Positions 46,188 through 58,423 of a stretch of 64,000 bases of DNA are shown piece after piece (position 1 is the first letter of the stretch; the number at the start of each line of letters is the position of its first letter). Made by a program: the position numbers and the translations under genes. The notes beneath the pieces are model-generated. The model was not told where the DNA came from, ran no database searches, and saw only the letters and a list, made by a program, of their open reading frames with translations. The DNA comes from Volvariella volvacea V23 (taxonomy: Eukaryota; Basidiomycota; Agaricomycetes; Agaricales; Pluteaceae). The stretch covers positions 1,417,905-1,481,904 of the forward strand of contig KB722739.1 in assembly GCA_000349905.1 (NCBI GenBank), read 5' to 3'.

Positions 46188-49100
46188 ATGACCGACCGAA
46201 AACTATCGAAGCCCGTCCATCAGTTCGTTTCGCGCGTTAATTAGCTTGACGCGCCATTACTCACGTAGTACGCTCACACAGGAATGGCCATGATACCGGA
46301 ACGGAACCAATTGCGAAGAGGCGGAGATTAGTTGGAACACAATCCAGTGCTTCTGGTTCACAACAAGCACAATCGTCATTTATGGATGTATTGGAGAGGT
46401 TAAAGGAGGAGGGACATAATGGAACAGGTGTGTAGCATATCTGCATTAAATTTCAGAGTAATAAGCGCTCCTTCAGACACGGAGGGTGGTGCTGATGAGT
46501 GGCCACGGCCACCTCTTCCTGATATAAACCCGGAGACCGATTCAATCAGTAGGCGGCAGCGTTGTCACAACCGATTCTTGTGTATTGAACTATTAAACCA
46601 GTTTTTCAACAAATCGATATCGACTATTCTACAAGTGGAGGTGTTTCACCCTACCTGCGGGTGTTTGGAGTGACTAGAGTGCGTTCATTCCTCTATCTTG
46701 TTCAACCGGCGGAGTGACTAGATGAAATTTAGGAAGGAAATAGTGTGTACGCCCGCATAACAGATTTTATGCCCTACTTCTTCGTTGCCATGCCCCGTGG
46801 TCTACAGGAGACAGATTATCCTGCTCTCATATCGTCTCTCAATGTCGGTCCTGTCACCTTCGATTTTCCCTACATGAGCTGAACATCGTTTACAGAACAC
46901 GTTGGGCCATAAAATCGTCGTTGGTATTGAGACGATATATAAGAAGAGTCTGATGAATTACCGAGGAGAAGATAATCACCCATTTCTACGAATCACCGTA
47001 TCTGAACCTCGGCAGGTACCGACAGTCAGAGATAAGAGGAAACCCATTTTCACCACAATTTCTGTCAATTAATCTTCTTGCGCCAGCACGGGTGTTTGAA
47101 AAGGGCGAATGCAAATTTGAGGACTACTGGACGGATCCTGTCCACACTTTCGAGAGTGACATTGCTTTTGCATTGCGATTCATGATTGACACGAAGGTTT
47201 ACTTCTTCATAATGTCACTGGTTATGTCGCTCACCTGCAGATCTAGGTTGTTGGCATGAATTGGTTAGAGGTCTCTGCCGGAAATTACCAGGTTGTAGAT
47301 GGCAAGGACAAGAAGTCTAATTGTCAGTTGGAACTGACTTTCAAGTTCGTCCGTTCTACCTTCAAGCGATTGGTGGTGAACTCACAAGTGTAGATGGGAC
47401 GCCTTTATCTCACACGCCCCAGAGGGAGAGTGGTCCACTATTGCACCATTGCGGATATTAAGTTTTGATATTGAATGTGCGGGACGAAAAGGTGTATTCC
47501 CAGAACCTCAACATGATCCCGTAATTCAAATAGCAAACATGGTGACCCGTCAGGGTGAGCATCCTATGTTCATAGACACACACCGACAGTCTAACATTAT
47601 CAGGGGAGCCAAAACCATTTATTCGCAATGTCTTCACTTTGAATACATGCTCCCATATTGTCGGGTCGCAGGTTTTATCGTTTGACGATGAATCTGAACT
47701 CCTCGAAGCCTGGAGAGATTTCATAGAGCAAGTCGATCCCGACTTAGTTATTGGCTACAACATTGCTGCCTTCGACTTCCCGTATTTGATTGATCGAGCT
47801 AAGCAACTCAAAATTGGCACTTTTCCCTATCTCGGCCGACTGAAGAATGTTAAAACCGACGTCAAGAATACCCATTTCTCGTCCAGGGCATATGGGCAAA
47901 GAGAGTCGAAGGAAACGCGACTTGAAGGTCGCCTGCAGTTAGACCTACTGCAGTTCATGCAACGAGAGCACAAACTAAGAAGTTATTCACTCAATTCAGT
48001 CTGTGCGCAGTTCCTCGGAGAACAAAAAGAAGATGTCCACCATTCAGTGATTACAGAATTGCAAAATGGCACCCCAGAGTCACGCCGTAGGTTGGCTGTC
48101 TACTGTTTGAAGGTGAGCATGCCCGGAGTGATGAGTCTGGATTTTCAATTCTATCCTCTTTTTCTAGGATGCATATCTTCCTCAACGATTGCTGGACAAG
48201 TTGATGTGCTTTGTCAACTACGTAGAAATGGCTCGTGTAACTGGAGTACCTTTCAATTATCTCCTTGCACGGGGACAGTCTATCAAAGTCCTATCGCAGC
48301 TATACCGTAGAGCTCTCGAAGAAGGGTACCTCATACCTTCAACAAAAGTAGAAGGTATGCCCAATGACTGGTCTTACAATGTTCCTCACTCGCGAGTGAT
48401 TTGCAGGGCAGGATGACCAATATGAAGGGGCAACCGTTATTGAACCCAAAAAGGGTTACTACGATACTCCTATTGCCACTCTGGATTTTAGTTCACTGTA
48501 TCCATCTATCATGATGGCACACAATCTTTGTTATACTACTTTGCTGGATAAACAAAGCGCAGAGCGCTTATGTTTAGTAAAGGACGTTGACTACATCCAG
48601 ACGCCTAACAATGGTGAGCTGCAGTTGATTCCTGGTTGATGATTTTTTGGACTTATGTGGCAGATTTGTTCGTGACCCCGAAACGACGCAAGGGGTTGCT
48701 ACCAACTGTTCTCGAGGACCTCATTTCGGCCCGTAAAAGGGCGAAAGCAGATCTGAAGAAGGAAACAGATCCCTTCAAACGTGCTGTACTGGACGGTCGT
48801 CAGCTTGCATTGAAAGTGAGCTACGCATCTACTCTCTCCCCAACCATGAACCCACAGTCAACTAGATTTCCGCCAACTCTGTATATGGTTTCACTGGAGC
48901 GACAATAGGCAAACTCCCTTGTCTAGCTATATCATCATCAGTCACAGCATATGGGCGTCAAATGATTGAGACCACGAAGAAAGAAGTGGAGGCGGAGTAT
49001 TGCATAGCTAATGGTCACAGCCATAACGCTGAGGTTGTGTATGGTGATACAGATTCAGTCATGGTGAAATTTGGACCGACAGACTTGAAAATTGTCATGC

Positions 49101-50598
49101 AACTTGGTTCGTCCCCCGTCCTTTTCTCCGAATGCTAGCTGTGTCAACCAGTTGGAACAGGTAGCGAAGCAGCAGATTTCGTAACAACAAAGTTCATAAA
49201 GCCTATTAAACTGGAGTTCGAGAAGGTATATTTTCCGTATCTACTTATTAGCAAGAAGCGCTATGCTGGTCTGTATTGGACTAAGCCTGATAAATGGGAC
49301 AAAATGGACTCGAAAGGCATAGAGGTATGGCATTTCCCGTATTTCAAGTAATCAGTGGGCTAATTTGATGCCTTCATATTAGACCGTCCGACGAGATAAC
49401 TGCCGACTCGTATCTACTGTTATCGAAACGTGTCTGCATAAGATGTTGATTGACAGAGATGTTAAAGGTGCAGAAGAGTAAGGAACAATCTTCAGGATAG
49501 GGGCCAACCCGTCTGACCTGGCTGATTAGATACACCAAGCGCACAATTGCAGATCTACTGCAGAATAAGGTTGACATGTCTCAACTCGTCATCACGAAAG
49601 CCCTTGCAAAGACTGGTAGGACTAGTTCAGTGCTCTGAGTTTGTTGTTCTCAAGAGTCGAATTTATTTTAGACTACACTGGCAAGCAAGCTCACGTCGAG
49701 CTAGCTGAACGCATGAAGCAACGTGATGCAGGTTTGTCTACTCTCAGCCTAGTCGTTCCGTCCGTGAAAGAGAGTTGATCTCAACCTGCGAGTTAGGGTC
49801 TGCGCCTGCGTTGGGTGATCGTGTGGCCTATGTCATCGTCAAGGGTATCAAAGGTTTGTTGTTTTTGCTATTTCCATGCTATCCACTTTTTATCTCTCTA
49901 ATAAACCAGGCGCTGCGGCTTATGAAAAATCCGAAGATCCACTTTTCGTACTGGAAAACAATATCCCTATCGATACGAAATACTATCTAGAAAATCAGCT
50001 TTCAAAACCTCTTCTGCGCATCTTTGAGCCTATCCTCGGCGAGAAGGCTAACTCACTGTGTAAGTACTCGTTTTGTTGTCCTCTAACACCGCCTTACCCC
50101 AACTCATAGTATCGGGGGACCATACCCGTACTATCTCGATTGCAACGCCAAGTGTAGGGGGCCTGATGAAGTTTGCTGTGAAGACGGTTACATGCCTTGG
50201 TTGCAAGACTCCTTTGCGTGGAAAGGATGCACAAAGTATGTTTACATTGATTGTGCGTTGGAGTATCGCTAACTGTTGGGGGTATTAAAGATCAAGCCGT
50301 TTGCCAGAACTGTAAACCGAGAATCGGAGAACTATATCAAAAACAAGTAATGAATGCCTCAGAAATGCAAGTCAAGTTCTCCCGCCTCTGGACACAGTGT
50401 CAGCGATGTCAAGGATCCCTTCACCAAGTAAGTTCATTATTGTGGCGTTTGACCGAAGGCGCGCACTAACCCCATCCCACTAGGATGTCCTTTGCACAAG
50501 TAAAGATTGTCCGATATTCTATATGAGGAAAAAGGCCCAAAAAGACGTCGAAGATGCGAGTGCTGTTTTAGAGCGTTTTGATTCTGATACATGGTAGC
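46188..50598 (+). CDS. POL3: DNA polymerase delta catalytic subunit
   Basis: Family B replicative polymerase and 3'-5' exonuclease for lagging-strand synthesis, roughly 1070 residues in about 20 exons. Landmarks in order: an NLS-like [22 protein letters not shown]; Exo [21 protein letters not shown] (about 47460); Exo [14 protein letters not shown]; motif [12 protein letters not shown] (about 48480); motif B region [10 protein letters not shown]; motif C YGDTDSVM (about 49040). The C terminus has CysA (C-LG-C ... C-QN-C) and CysB (C-QR-C ... C-TSKD-C) zinc/FeS clusters, ending in FDSDTW. Two 5' junctions are unresolved: exon 1 (ATG at 46188) to the exon starting at 46282, and 47015 to 47087. 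At both, the best splice sites disagree with the frame by one base. The rest of the chain is clean. Confidence 0.93.
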
Positions 50599-50863
50599 TT
50601 GGTGTAATGATAATGACGACAACTCTAGGTACCCCCAGAAGGGCGGATAATTACAGTAATAATGACAGCACTACGCAATAATACACGATGATAGCCACGA
50701 TGATTTAGCGGAGTCCCGCTGCTCCATTAGTATTAAGACCCATGGATTCACAAATCCTCGAGCGAGTAGTTGGTCTTTGGTCAAATACCTCGCCCCCTGT
50801 ATCCGCCCAAGACACGTCTACAGACCTGATTAGCGCCTCCAAGCGAGATGTTATGAACTGTGC

Positions 50864-51403
50864 TCATGCCTTGGTCCCGCAGTCACAATCAAAGGGCTGG
50901 ATCATGTCCCACTCAGTGCTGGGATAGAAGAAAGTAACTTCACATCATTAGTAAAGGTATTGTGCACACCGGAACAGCACCGACTCTGGCACCCTATTTC
51001 AATACGCCTCAAGGCACGAATATGCCACTTTGAGGGATCCGCCGCAGACAAGTCGAATGCGACATTTGGCTCACAGGAGTGATTGACTATTCTTATTCAG
51101 GCCTTCCAGAAGTATAAATTAGCTGGCACTAACCGTATACGAAATCGCTGTTCAGTTGTATGTGGTCGCAGGGATGAATGCCACATTGGACGGAGGTGTA
51201 TGCCTTCGGACCCTTCGTGATATTATCGAGGACCACAAGAACATCGCCTGCATCGAACGTCTATGCTACCTCGAGCATCTGTGATATGATGAAGCAGCAG
51301 GCCTTACCTTCAGCGCCTTCAGCCCCGATTTAAACTCGCCTGGAATGAAGTCGACTATGAAGTTTGGATGAGAAGGTCGATAAGGCTCTTGTGAGGGCTT
51401 CAT
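50864..51403 (-). CDS. SET-domain protein (post-SET type, short)
   Basis: Start MKPSQEPYRPSHPNF. Exons 51308-51403, 51134-51260 and 51086 downward give a short SET protein of the fungal type that is little more than the domain. Blocks: FDAGDVLVVL, KAYTSVQCG, HIQLNSDFVYVNHSCEPNVAFDLS (the SET pseudoknot NHSCEPN), WHIRALRRIEIG, VTFFYPSTEWDMIQPFDCDCG. The last is the post-SET-like cysteine start. SET proteins are lysine methyltransferases; the substrate here is unknown. Two oddities: no standard intron connects RRIEIG to VTFFYPSTEW in phase, and the frame stops (TGA, 50864) right after CDCGTKA, before the usual third Cys. Use of a weak GC donor there would extend it to 50781. The 3' end may be misread or decayed. 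Confidence 0.72.
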
Positions 51404-51720
51404 TGGACAGAAGTGTATCATTCATTTCATACAGACCATAACTCAGTCTTTATAAAGTCAAGAGCACTCGTACTGCATGTGATATGTGCAGCGGAATAAG
51501 TGGAATGACGGCAGAAATGCTACAACTTTCGACCGCTGTATGCCAAACGTACCTAAGATCGCGATCTGCGCTTCCTGATTTGGCATGCACAGTAATCTTC
51601 GCAAAAAGCCGAAGCTATACAGCTGGTCAAAGCCTCCACATCTCGATACACAAACAAAACCAATTCGCCAAGAGAAGACACCTCAAGCCCGACACCAGTC
51701 CACGTCCTCCGCGAGAAGCA
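51404..51720. promoter_or_regulatory. 317-bp divergent promoter (SET gene / RPL30)
   Basis: Region between the SET protein ATG and the RPL30 ATG. The final 150 bp has pyrimidine/AC-rich blocks, as often seen upstream of fungal ribosomal protein genes; I see no further gene. Confidence 0.4.
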
Positions 51721-52210
51721 ATGGCACCCACCAAAAAATCCAAGGCAGCAAAGAGCACCGAATCCATCGCAGCCAGACTTGCCCTCGTCGTAAAATCTGG
51801 AAAGTACACACTTGGTTACAAGTCTGCTCTGAAGCAGATGCGCAGCGGCAAAGGTGAGGTTTTGACCTGCTTAGTCTCTCGGGGACTGGAGCGTGAGGCT
51901 GAGAAGGTCCCTTGGGCTGACAATGGTATCGTCCCATAGCCAAACTGGTCCTAATTGCCGGAAACTGCCCTCCTCTACGCAAGTCTGAATTGGAATACTA
52001 TGCTATGCTTTCCAAAACCACAGTGCACCACTTCGCTGGCACAAATGTTGCCTTGGGCACTGCTGCTGGTAAACTCTTCCGTGTCGGGTATGCTATGTTC
52101 TTTAGAATTGGATGTGAACCTGCTTTGACTGGGGTCTCTTCAGCGTTATGACAGTCATCGACCAAGGAGACTCTGATCTCCTGAACTTCGCTGAGGGTAC
52201 TGCTGCATAG
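51721..52210 (+). CDS. RPL30: 60S ribosomal protein L30 (eL30)
   Basis: Component of the large ribosomal subunit and, in yeast, an autoregulator of its own splicing. Three exons (51721-51853, 51940-52087, 52144-52210) give 115 residues, close to the usual 105-115. Sequence blocks: [60 protein letters not shown], and a C-terminal [13 protein letters not shown]. The N terminus [12 protein letters not shown] is typical. Convergent with ARP9, 176 bp apart. Confidence 0.97.
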
Positions 52211-52386
52211 GTGTCACGGGTTGGGAGGTAACATTAGTGTATATCTATGTGCATTGCATTCGTCTGTTAAGCATATTCAACTCCCGCGTGCGTTGCGATC
52301 ACAATGACGCGCATTTTCGATTACACTGCATCTAGCCAAAATGCGTAAACATGATAACCTCACACTATGTGATCCTGGTGATACAA

Positions 52387-54102
52387 TTACAGGAGTGATG
52401 GGGCCATTTCTATTATTGCACTGGGGCCCTTAGAGCTGTAGTCTGATTTTGAGACGTAGTTTCTCCCTCCCGTGTCATTGAATATGATCTAGGGGTGACG
52501 TCAATACTCGTTCCCTATATGATTCGGGGGCCTTACTTTGGCGGTAATACTCGCGCCCAAGAAAGCCGCATAACTCTCCCCAGTGTCTCGGTATTCTGGG
52601 TAATATTCTGGCAGATTTAGTACCCGTATCGAGCGTGCTTGTAGATCAGTTTGCAAATCTGGATTGCTCAGATATGGCGAAAGTCTTGATTGTAGTGCGA
52701 TGCCGATACCTAGTCCAGAATTAATAATGTCAAGGCGGCTTCATAGCTAATAGCTGGTGGTACTTACCCTTGACCTTCTTTGTTAAATCGCCAGTAACAA
52801 ACAGACCGGCCCAAATATACTGACGCTGATCAATATCGGTCTGGTTAATAGAATGCGCGACAGTGTCTTGCACCGGCAATGCACCACCGGGGTCGGTGTG
52901 ATCACCATGTACTCCAGTTAGGACAGTGGGATCAAATAATGGTTCGCACAGGCGATGTCGCTCCTTTCCTAGAGTTATGGTGTGGTCCCGGAACTGCACC
53001 GTGATGAGATCTAACGCCTCTATTTCGCGCGCTCTTGCTTGCTCTGCAGCTGACGCTTTTGCCGTAGCCTTTTTCTTCATTCCACTTTCGATGACGGCTT
53101 TCTCCTTTCCAGCTACCAAAACGGCTGCAATATCTGTAACGCCTTCGTCTTCCGGGATGGCTGTCTCTCCGTCGCTGGGGATCTTGATGTGACCATCCTC
53201 TAAGAGCTGCTTGACCAAGTCCAAACTGGCCGCGTGAAGTTCTTCTTGACTCATCGTAGAATCTGGAGGCACCAGCGCGGCCTTGACAGATTGGTTGTTG
53301 AGAAGAATGTTGGCGAGGTGACTCTGGCAATCGCGGATACCAAGCGGTGTTGAAGTTCGAGCATGTGGGACAATGAAACCATCGTATATTGGTGTGACGT
53401 CTGTCTTCTCCCAATCAATGTCTACAACAACACCACTGAGGGTGTTGGATGCATACATCTGTCCTATGGGCCGTTCCAGCACTGCAAAACCGGCGACGTT
53501 GAATCGCTCGAAGAAGATTTGGGATATGCGCTCATGTGCAGATCGAGACAAGCCGGCTATGATAGAGAGAAGGACAGGGGATTCCATTTGTGCCCGTCGA
53601 CGTTCGAGCTGCTTGAACAGCGCATACTTCCTACCAGTACGTCATTCCACCCCGAAGACGTCTGAGAGTTAAATGGAAGTCATACCACAGTGCTTCGGCT
53701 TGCGTAAAATCGTAAACATCACCTGCAGCAAATGGCCAAGATACTATGATGTCTTGTCCTGCCGTCAGGGCTTCGTCGAGCTGCGCACCAACGAGGTAAT
53801 CGTGAGTAGCGGCTTTAGAGTCACTGAATTGAGGTAGGGAAGTGGTATGACTTGATAGAGCCGCTTTTCCGTTGATGAGGTTAGTAGGTGATGCCCCATT
53901 CACGCGATCAGGATTAGACGCGTTTCGGCGTAAGCCAACGCGGGCTGGGAATTCCTGGGGGTGTTGGTAAGGAGCGAAAAGGGAGAGTGAGTGAGGTACA
54001 TACTACAGTTGGGGTCTTTAAGAGTTCATGAAGACCAAGGCCAGCACGAACGGTGGTTCTTGAGGTTTCAACGATTATAACATTTGCGTCGCGAAAAGCC
54101 AT
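52387..54102 (-). CDS. ARP9: actin-related protein ARP9 (SWI/SNF and RSC)
   Basis: Nuclear actin-related protein of the SWI/SNF and RSC remodellers, where it pairs with Arp7 on the HSA helix. Five exons (54007-54102, 53686-53954, 52768-53630, 52537-52709, 52387-52488; minus strand), 500 residues; yeast Arp9 has 467. The actin fold is visible: VIIVETSRTTVRAGLGL, QDIIVSWPFAAGDVYD, MESPVLLSIIAGLSR, ERFNVAGFAVLERPIGQMYA, TLSGVVVDIDWEKTDVTPIYDG, and the C-terminal AAFLGASITAK and GPSAIIEMAPSLL. Actin ATP-site residues are poorly conserved, as usual for Arp9. A Lys/Ala/Glu-rich insertion (MKKKATAKASAAEQARAREI) sits in the middle. Divergent from ERG7 across 175 bp. Confidence 0.93.
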
Positions 54103-54277
54103 CGGCTCGAAGTTGAGCGTGGTGCTGCTGGTTAAGGGAGGACAAGGTTAGGGTTCGGATATTTCTGCTTCTCCGGATGTGACCAAATTAAATTACGAGG
54201 TTCGTCCACCCTAGCGAAAAGTCGCGTCACAAACAGAATTGATTTAAGTCCTGTCATGAACATCCCTATCACCACCC
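54103..54277. promoter_or_regulatory. 175-bp bidirectional promoter (ARP9 / ERG7)
   Basis: All sequence between the two start codons. It includes AGTCGCGTCAC at about 54220-54230, which shares the GCGTCAC half-site of the BRN1 palindrome. Confidence 0.4.
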
Positions 54278-57038
54278 ATGTACAACCGCATAGACGTTCC
54301 TCTCGATGCCTCCAAGCCCTTCACCGACTACTCCAGGTGGAGGTTGCTTGTCAATGACGGAGGGCGTCATACCTGGCATTACCTGAAGACCGACGAGGAG
54401 TGTGAGCGATGGCCACAAAACACAGTGGACAAGTACTGGCTTGGACTTGACACTGTAAGCCTTAGAATGAAGCATCAGCCCCATGCTAACGCGATCATAG
54501 GGCCTCCCGGAACTGCCCAAAGCTACAACGGCATTCGAAGCCGCAACGAATGGATACAGGTATTACAAGCATCTGCAGTCGCACGACGGGCACTGGGCAG
54601 GAGAATATGGTGGGCCCATGTTCCTGATTCCTGGCCTTGTCATTGGGTCTTATATTTCTGGGATGGGATTCACGCACGAGGAACGGATGGAATTCATCCG
54701 CTACATTATGAACCGTGCACACCCAGAAGATGGCGGGTGGGGACTGTGAGCCTGCACCATGGCCTGTTCTGTTTGTCCTGTCTAACGCGTCGGACTTTCA
54801 GGCATATAGAGGGTCACTCCACTGTATTCGGAACTGCTCTAAACTATGTGGCCTTGCGGCTGTTGGGTATGGATGCTGAACATCCAATTTGCGTAAAGGC
54901 ACGGGCTACCCTCCACAAGCTTGGTGAGTTAGTCTTGTACACATAAAGCGAGTATTCATCACTGCCTCAGGTGGTGCCACCGCCATACCCTCATGGGGGA
55001 AGTTCTGGCTGTCCCTTCTCAATGTTTACGACTGGGCAGGCAATAATTCCGTTCCTCCTGAACTCTGGTAGCGTGTTAAAATACCAATAGCCCATAATTA
55101 TGACTCACAATACATAGGTTACTGCCAGAATCCCTCCCAATCCACCCTCATCGCTGGTGGATCCACACACGGGTTGTCTATCTTCCCATGAGTTATTTAT
55201 ACGGCGTAAAGTTCAAAGCGCCGGCTGATGACTTGATTCTCGCCTTGCGACAGGTAAGTATTCGCGTGCCTGATAGTTCAACTAGTCATCAATGGCTTTC
55301 TAGGAGCTATATACGCAGGACTACTACTCTATCAACTGGCCTGCCCAGCGAAATAATGTCTGTGCAGCGGATCTATATGCGCCGCACTCTTTTCTATACA
55401 ATTTCTTGACTGATGTCCTTGCTGTATACGAGGGTTGCCCTTTCCCCCCGCTACGGCAGGCTGGCATTAAACGCGCCTACGAACTTATTGTCATGGAAGA
55501 CGAAAACACAAGTTATCAAGATATTGCGCCCGTATCCAAAATGTTCAACCTCGTCGCACGTGTACACCGCGAAGGTAGAAATAGTGAGGCCTGGAGATTG
55601 CACGAGGTAAAGCGACGCGATTTCTTTTGGATGGGCCCTGAGGGATTGAGGATGTGTGGAACCAACGGTAGTCAACTCTGGGATACGGGCTTCATTACCC
55701 AAGCTTTAGTAGAGTCAGGGCTAGCGCGATTAGAAGAAAACAAGGAAAGCCTGTTGAAGGCGCTTGCTTGGTTGGACCAATCTCAGATGACGGAGAACCC
55801 CCGTCACCACCATACAGGCTACCGGCAGGCAACCAAAGGGGCTTGGGGATTCAGGTTAGCGCTAGCACATTTGTTTGTGTTCACATGCTCACCAGAAATC
55901 ATAGCACTAAGGAGCAAGGTTATACAGTCAGCGACTGTACGGGAGAAGGCCTCAAGGCGGTGATGTATCTCCAGTTCCACTTAGAGTACGTTATTTTGCA
56001 CGCTGCTGGTAGTAGGAAAGGGGCTTATCTATCCACGCAAGCTATACACCGAAACCGGTATCCGATGAGCGTCTCTGTGATGCCGTTGATCTGCTACTAG
56101 GAATGCAAAATCCTAACGGCGGCTACGCAAGCTATGAACCTATTAGAGCCCCCAAATGGCTGGAATTGTTGAACCCTGCTGAGGTGTTTGGTTCGTCTGT
56201 TTTTAAAGCGATACTACTAGCTAGCCAACGGTTTTCTAGGCGACATTATGACAGAATACTGCTACCCAGAGTGCACAACCTCTGTCATTACCGCTTTGTG
56301 TATATTCAGGAAGCACAACCCAGACTATCGGAAAGCTCACATCGAGTGCGTTTGCCATTTCGATCTCAAGGCACATCTGACTCACCTGAACTGCAGGCGT
56401 ACCTTGCGCAAGGCAATTGATTACTTGCACGATGCTCAGACACCTGAGGGGGGATGGGTCGGTTCCTGGGGTATATGCTTTACATATGCAACGCAATTCG
56501 CCCTTGAAAGTCTATCACTTGTCGGTGAGACTTATAAGACCAGTGAATATTCTCGCAGAGCCTGTGAGTTCTTGATCAGCAAGCAACGCGAAGATGGTGG
56601 TTGGGGAGAGAGCTATAAGGTCCGTGGGTAAATGAACTCGTTACAGTCAACTTACTTGCCAAAAGTCTTGCGAACAAAGTAGATGGGTTGAACACGAGAA
56701 TACCCAAGTTGTACAAACTTGTTGGGCAACAATGGCCCTCATGTATGCGCAGTATCCTCACCCCGAACCCGTTGAACGTGCTGTCGCTCTGGTGATGTCT
56801 CGCCAGCTCCCAGTATGGCTCATCTATTGTACCTTTCATTAACTTATAGTTAACTCTTTGTCACTAGGACGGTTCATGGCCCCAAGAAGCCATTGAAGGC
56901 ATATTCAACAAAACATGTGCTATTGCTTACCCTAACTTCAAGTTCTCATTTTCGATCTGGATGTTGGGCAGGGCTCATCATTACCTCCAAGAACTCAAGG
57001 CACGCTCAATTGTAAAGGCCAATGGATTGCATCACTAG
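54278..57038 (+). CDS. ERG7: lanosterol synthase (oxidosqualene cyclase)
   Basis: Cyclises 2,3-oxidosqualene to lanosterol in ergosterol synthesis, on ER membranes or lipid droplets. Twelve exons (54278-54454, 54501-54745, 54802-54923, 54971-55067, 55118-55253, 55304-55854, 55905-55985, 56042-56190, 56240-56345, 56397-56619, 56666-56812, 56868-57038), 734 residues; yeast Erg7 has 731. QW repeats are visible ([59 protein letters not shown]). The catalytic aspartate is in [15 protein letters not shown]; the usual motif is DCTAE, with DCTSE common in fungi. [11 protein letters not shown] and [20 protein letters not shown] are also typical. The C-terminal extension after [13 protein letters not shown] is short. 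Confidence 0.96.
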
Positions 57039-57518
57039 ACTTCCATACCTCGTACCCTTTGTTGGTTATATCAGTCTCCATAACTCTTACTTTATGGACA
57101 GCATAAGCACCACTACCTCTTGTGCAGGCTATCAAAGACCAGGCACTGGACAAAGTACGTTCTTTTTGAGGAACAACCATTTTCTCGTTCTGGCCGAAGA
57201 GAATCCACCACGAGGAAATTCCACGGAAGCTTTTGCGTGGGAGAACGGAGGCGAGCTTGAGCGCTGATAGGTGGTTATTGTATTCTGGTTTACCATATTT
57301 AGTATGTTATTGTTACGCCCTAGTTCGGAATCTGCAATGAAGTATAATGGTGATCTCACTCGTACTTGGCAAAAACAATAGCCATGGGAGTATATAGCCT
57401 CAGCTGACGGGTTGAGCAACCCTCAGTCCCGTCTCCAGCGGATTGAATCTTCCTATCCCAACTTTCGTCCTTCGACCCACCTTTCTTCAAGCCTTTTCGA
57501 CCTAATTCTATAATTACA
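57039..57518. other. intergenic
   Basis: ERG7 3' flank and promoter of the next plus-strand gene. A 34-codon frame near 57160-57267 is not supported as coding. Confidence 0.4.
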
Positions 57519-57935
57519 ATGGCCAAATCTGCTCGTAGCATGTCCTTAAGTGCCGGAACCTTGGCACTTGCCCTTGTCAGGCGACAGGTTACTGTCATAT
57601 CAGGTGGATAATCTATCTAGCACTCGTCTCAAGTGTAAACTTACATATTCCGCGATGCAGTTTCAAGGGCAAACGCCGAATACGTTGATGTTCAGACCTA
57701 TTCCCCCTTCGGAGAACGGCTCTTCCTGGCGTCAGAGAATCCAGTGACGCGCATCGAACCTTCCGATGTTCTCACCGTCCTTCCCTCTGATGGAGGTGAG
57801 CTAGCAGCCGCCAAGGATTCTGGCGTTTTGGAGATCCCTTCCCAGGCCTTTTCGGAATACCTCAACCACACCTCTCACCAAAGCAAGAAGCGCGAAAGTT
57901 TGTGGAAAGGATGGGTTTCCTCTCACTCCCACTAA
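57519..57935 (+). CDS. small orphan protein
   Basis: Two exons (57519-57603 and 57661-57935) joined by a 57-nt GTGGAT...GCAG intron give 119 residues, starting MAKSARSMSLSAGTLALALV and ending WKGWVSSHSH. The N-terminal 25 residues combine a basic start with a short hydrophobic run, compatible with a mitochondrial or membrane signal. The rest (YVDVQTYSPFGERLFL, IEPSDVLTVLPSDGGE) is soluble-looking. I do not recognise it. The start MAKSARS recalls YBL028C-type nucleolar proteins, but the remainder does not match them. The intron fixes a single long frame, which supports a real gene. Confidence 0.55.
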
Positions 57936-58423
57936 ATAATCGGGGTGCTTATCAGCACATCTAATCGCCCTACACTACCCGATATGCTTTGCCTAGAGTT
58001 TCTGCTGTCCCTTTGCTTTCAACCTTATTTCTGCAAGTATGCTTTCACCGTCGGTGCAATCCACCGGTACTATATACCTTTCCCAGCAACCATCTCCCTG
58101 TAGCATTAGTATCCTGCCTCTGTATCGCTTAGCTTGGATCTGTATCCCTCAGAAATACCCTCGTCAATGGCCCCTATGTCTCATGTCGAGTTTCCCTGCA
58201 GTAGCACCTTATATTACTATGTTCACCTATATGCAACTGACTATTGATCATTGATTATGGTACTCTAAATCGGCCGTGAACGCGAAGGATTTTGTGCCCA
58301 ATAATCTTAAGAGCCTGAGACCCAGATTACAATGTCGGAACATGTTATACAACACTAAAGTCGTGATATCATAAAGTAAACCAGTAAAAATGTAGGACGA
58401 AAAGCTAAAATCCGTGGTCAAAT
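57936..58423. other. intergenic between convergent genes
   Basis: 3' flanks of the orphan and of BRN1. AT-rich, no gene seen. Confidence 0.4.
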
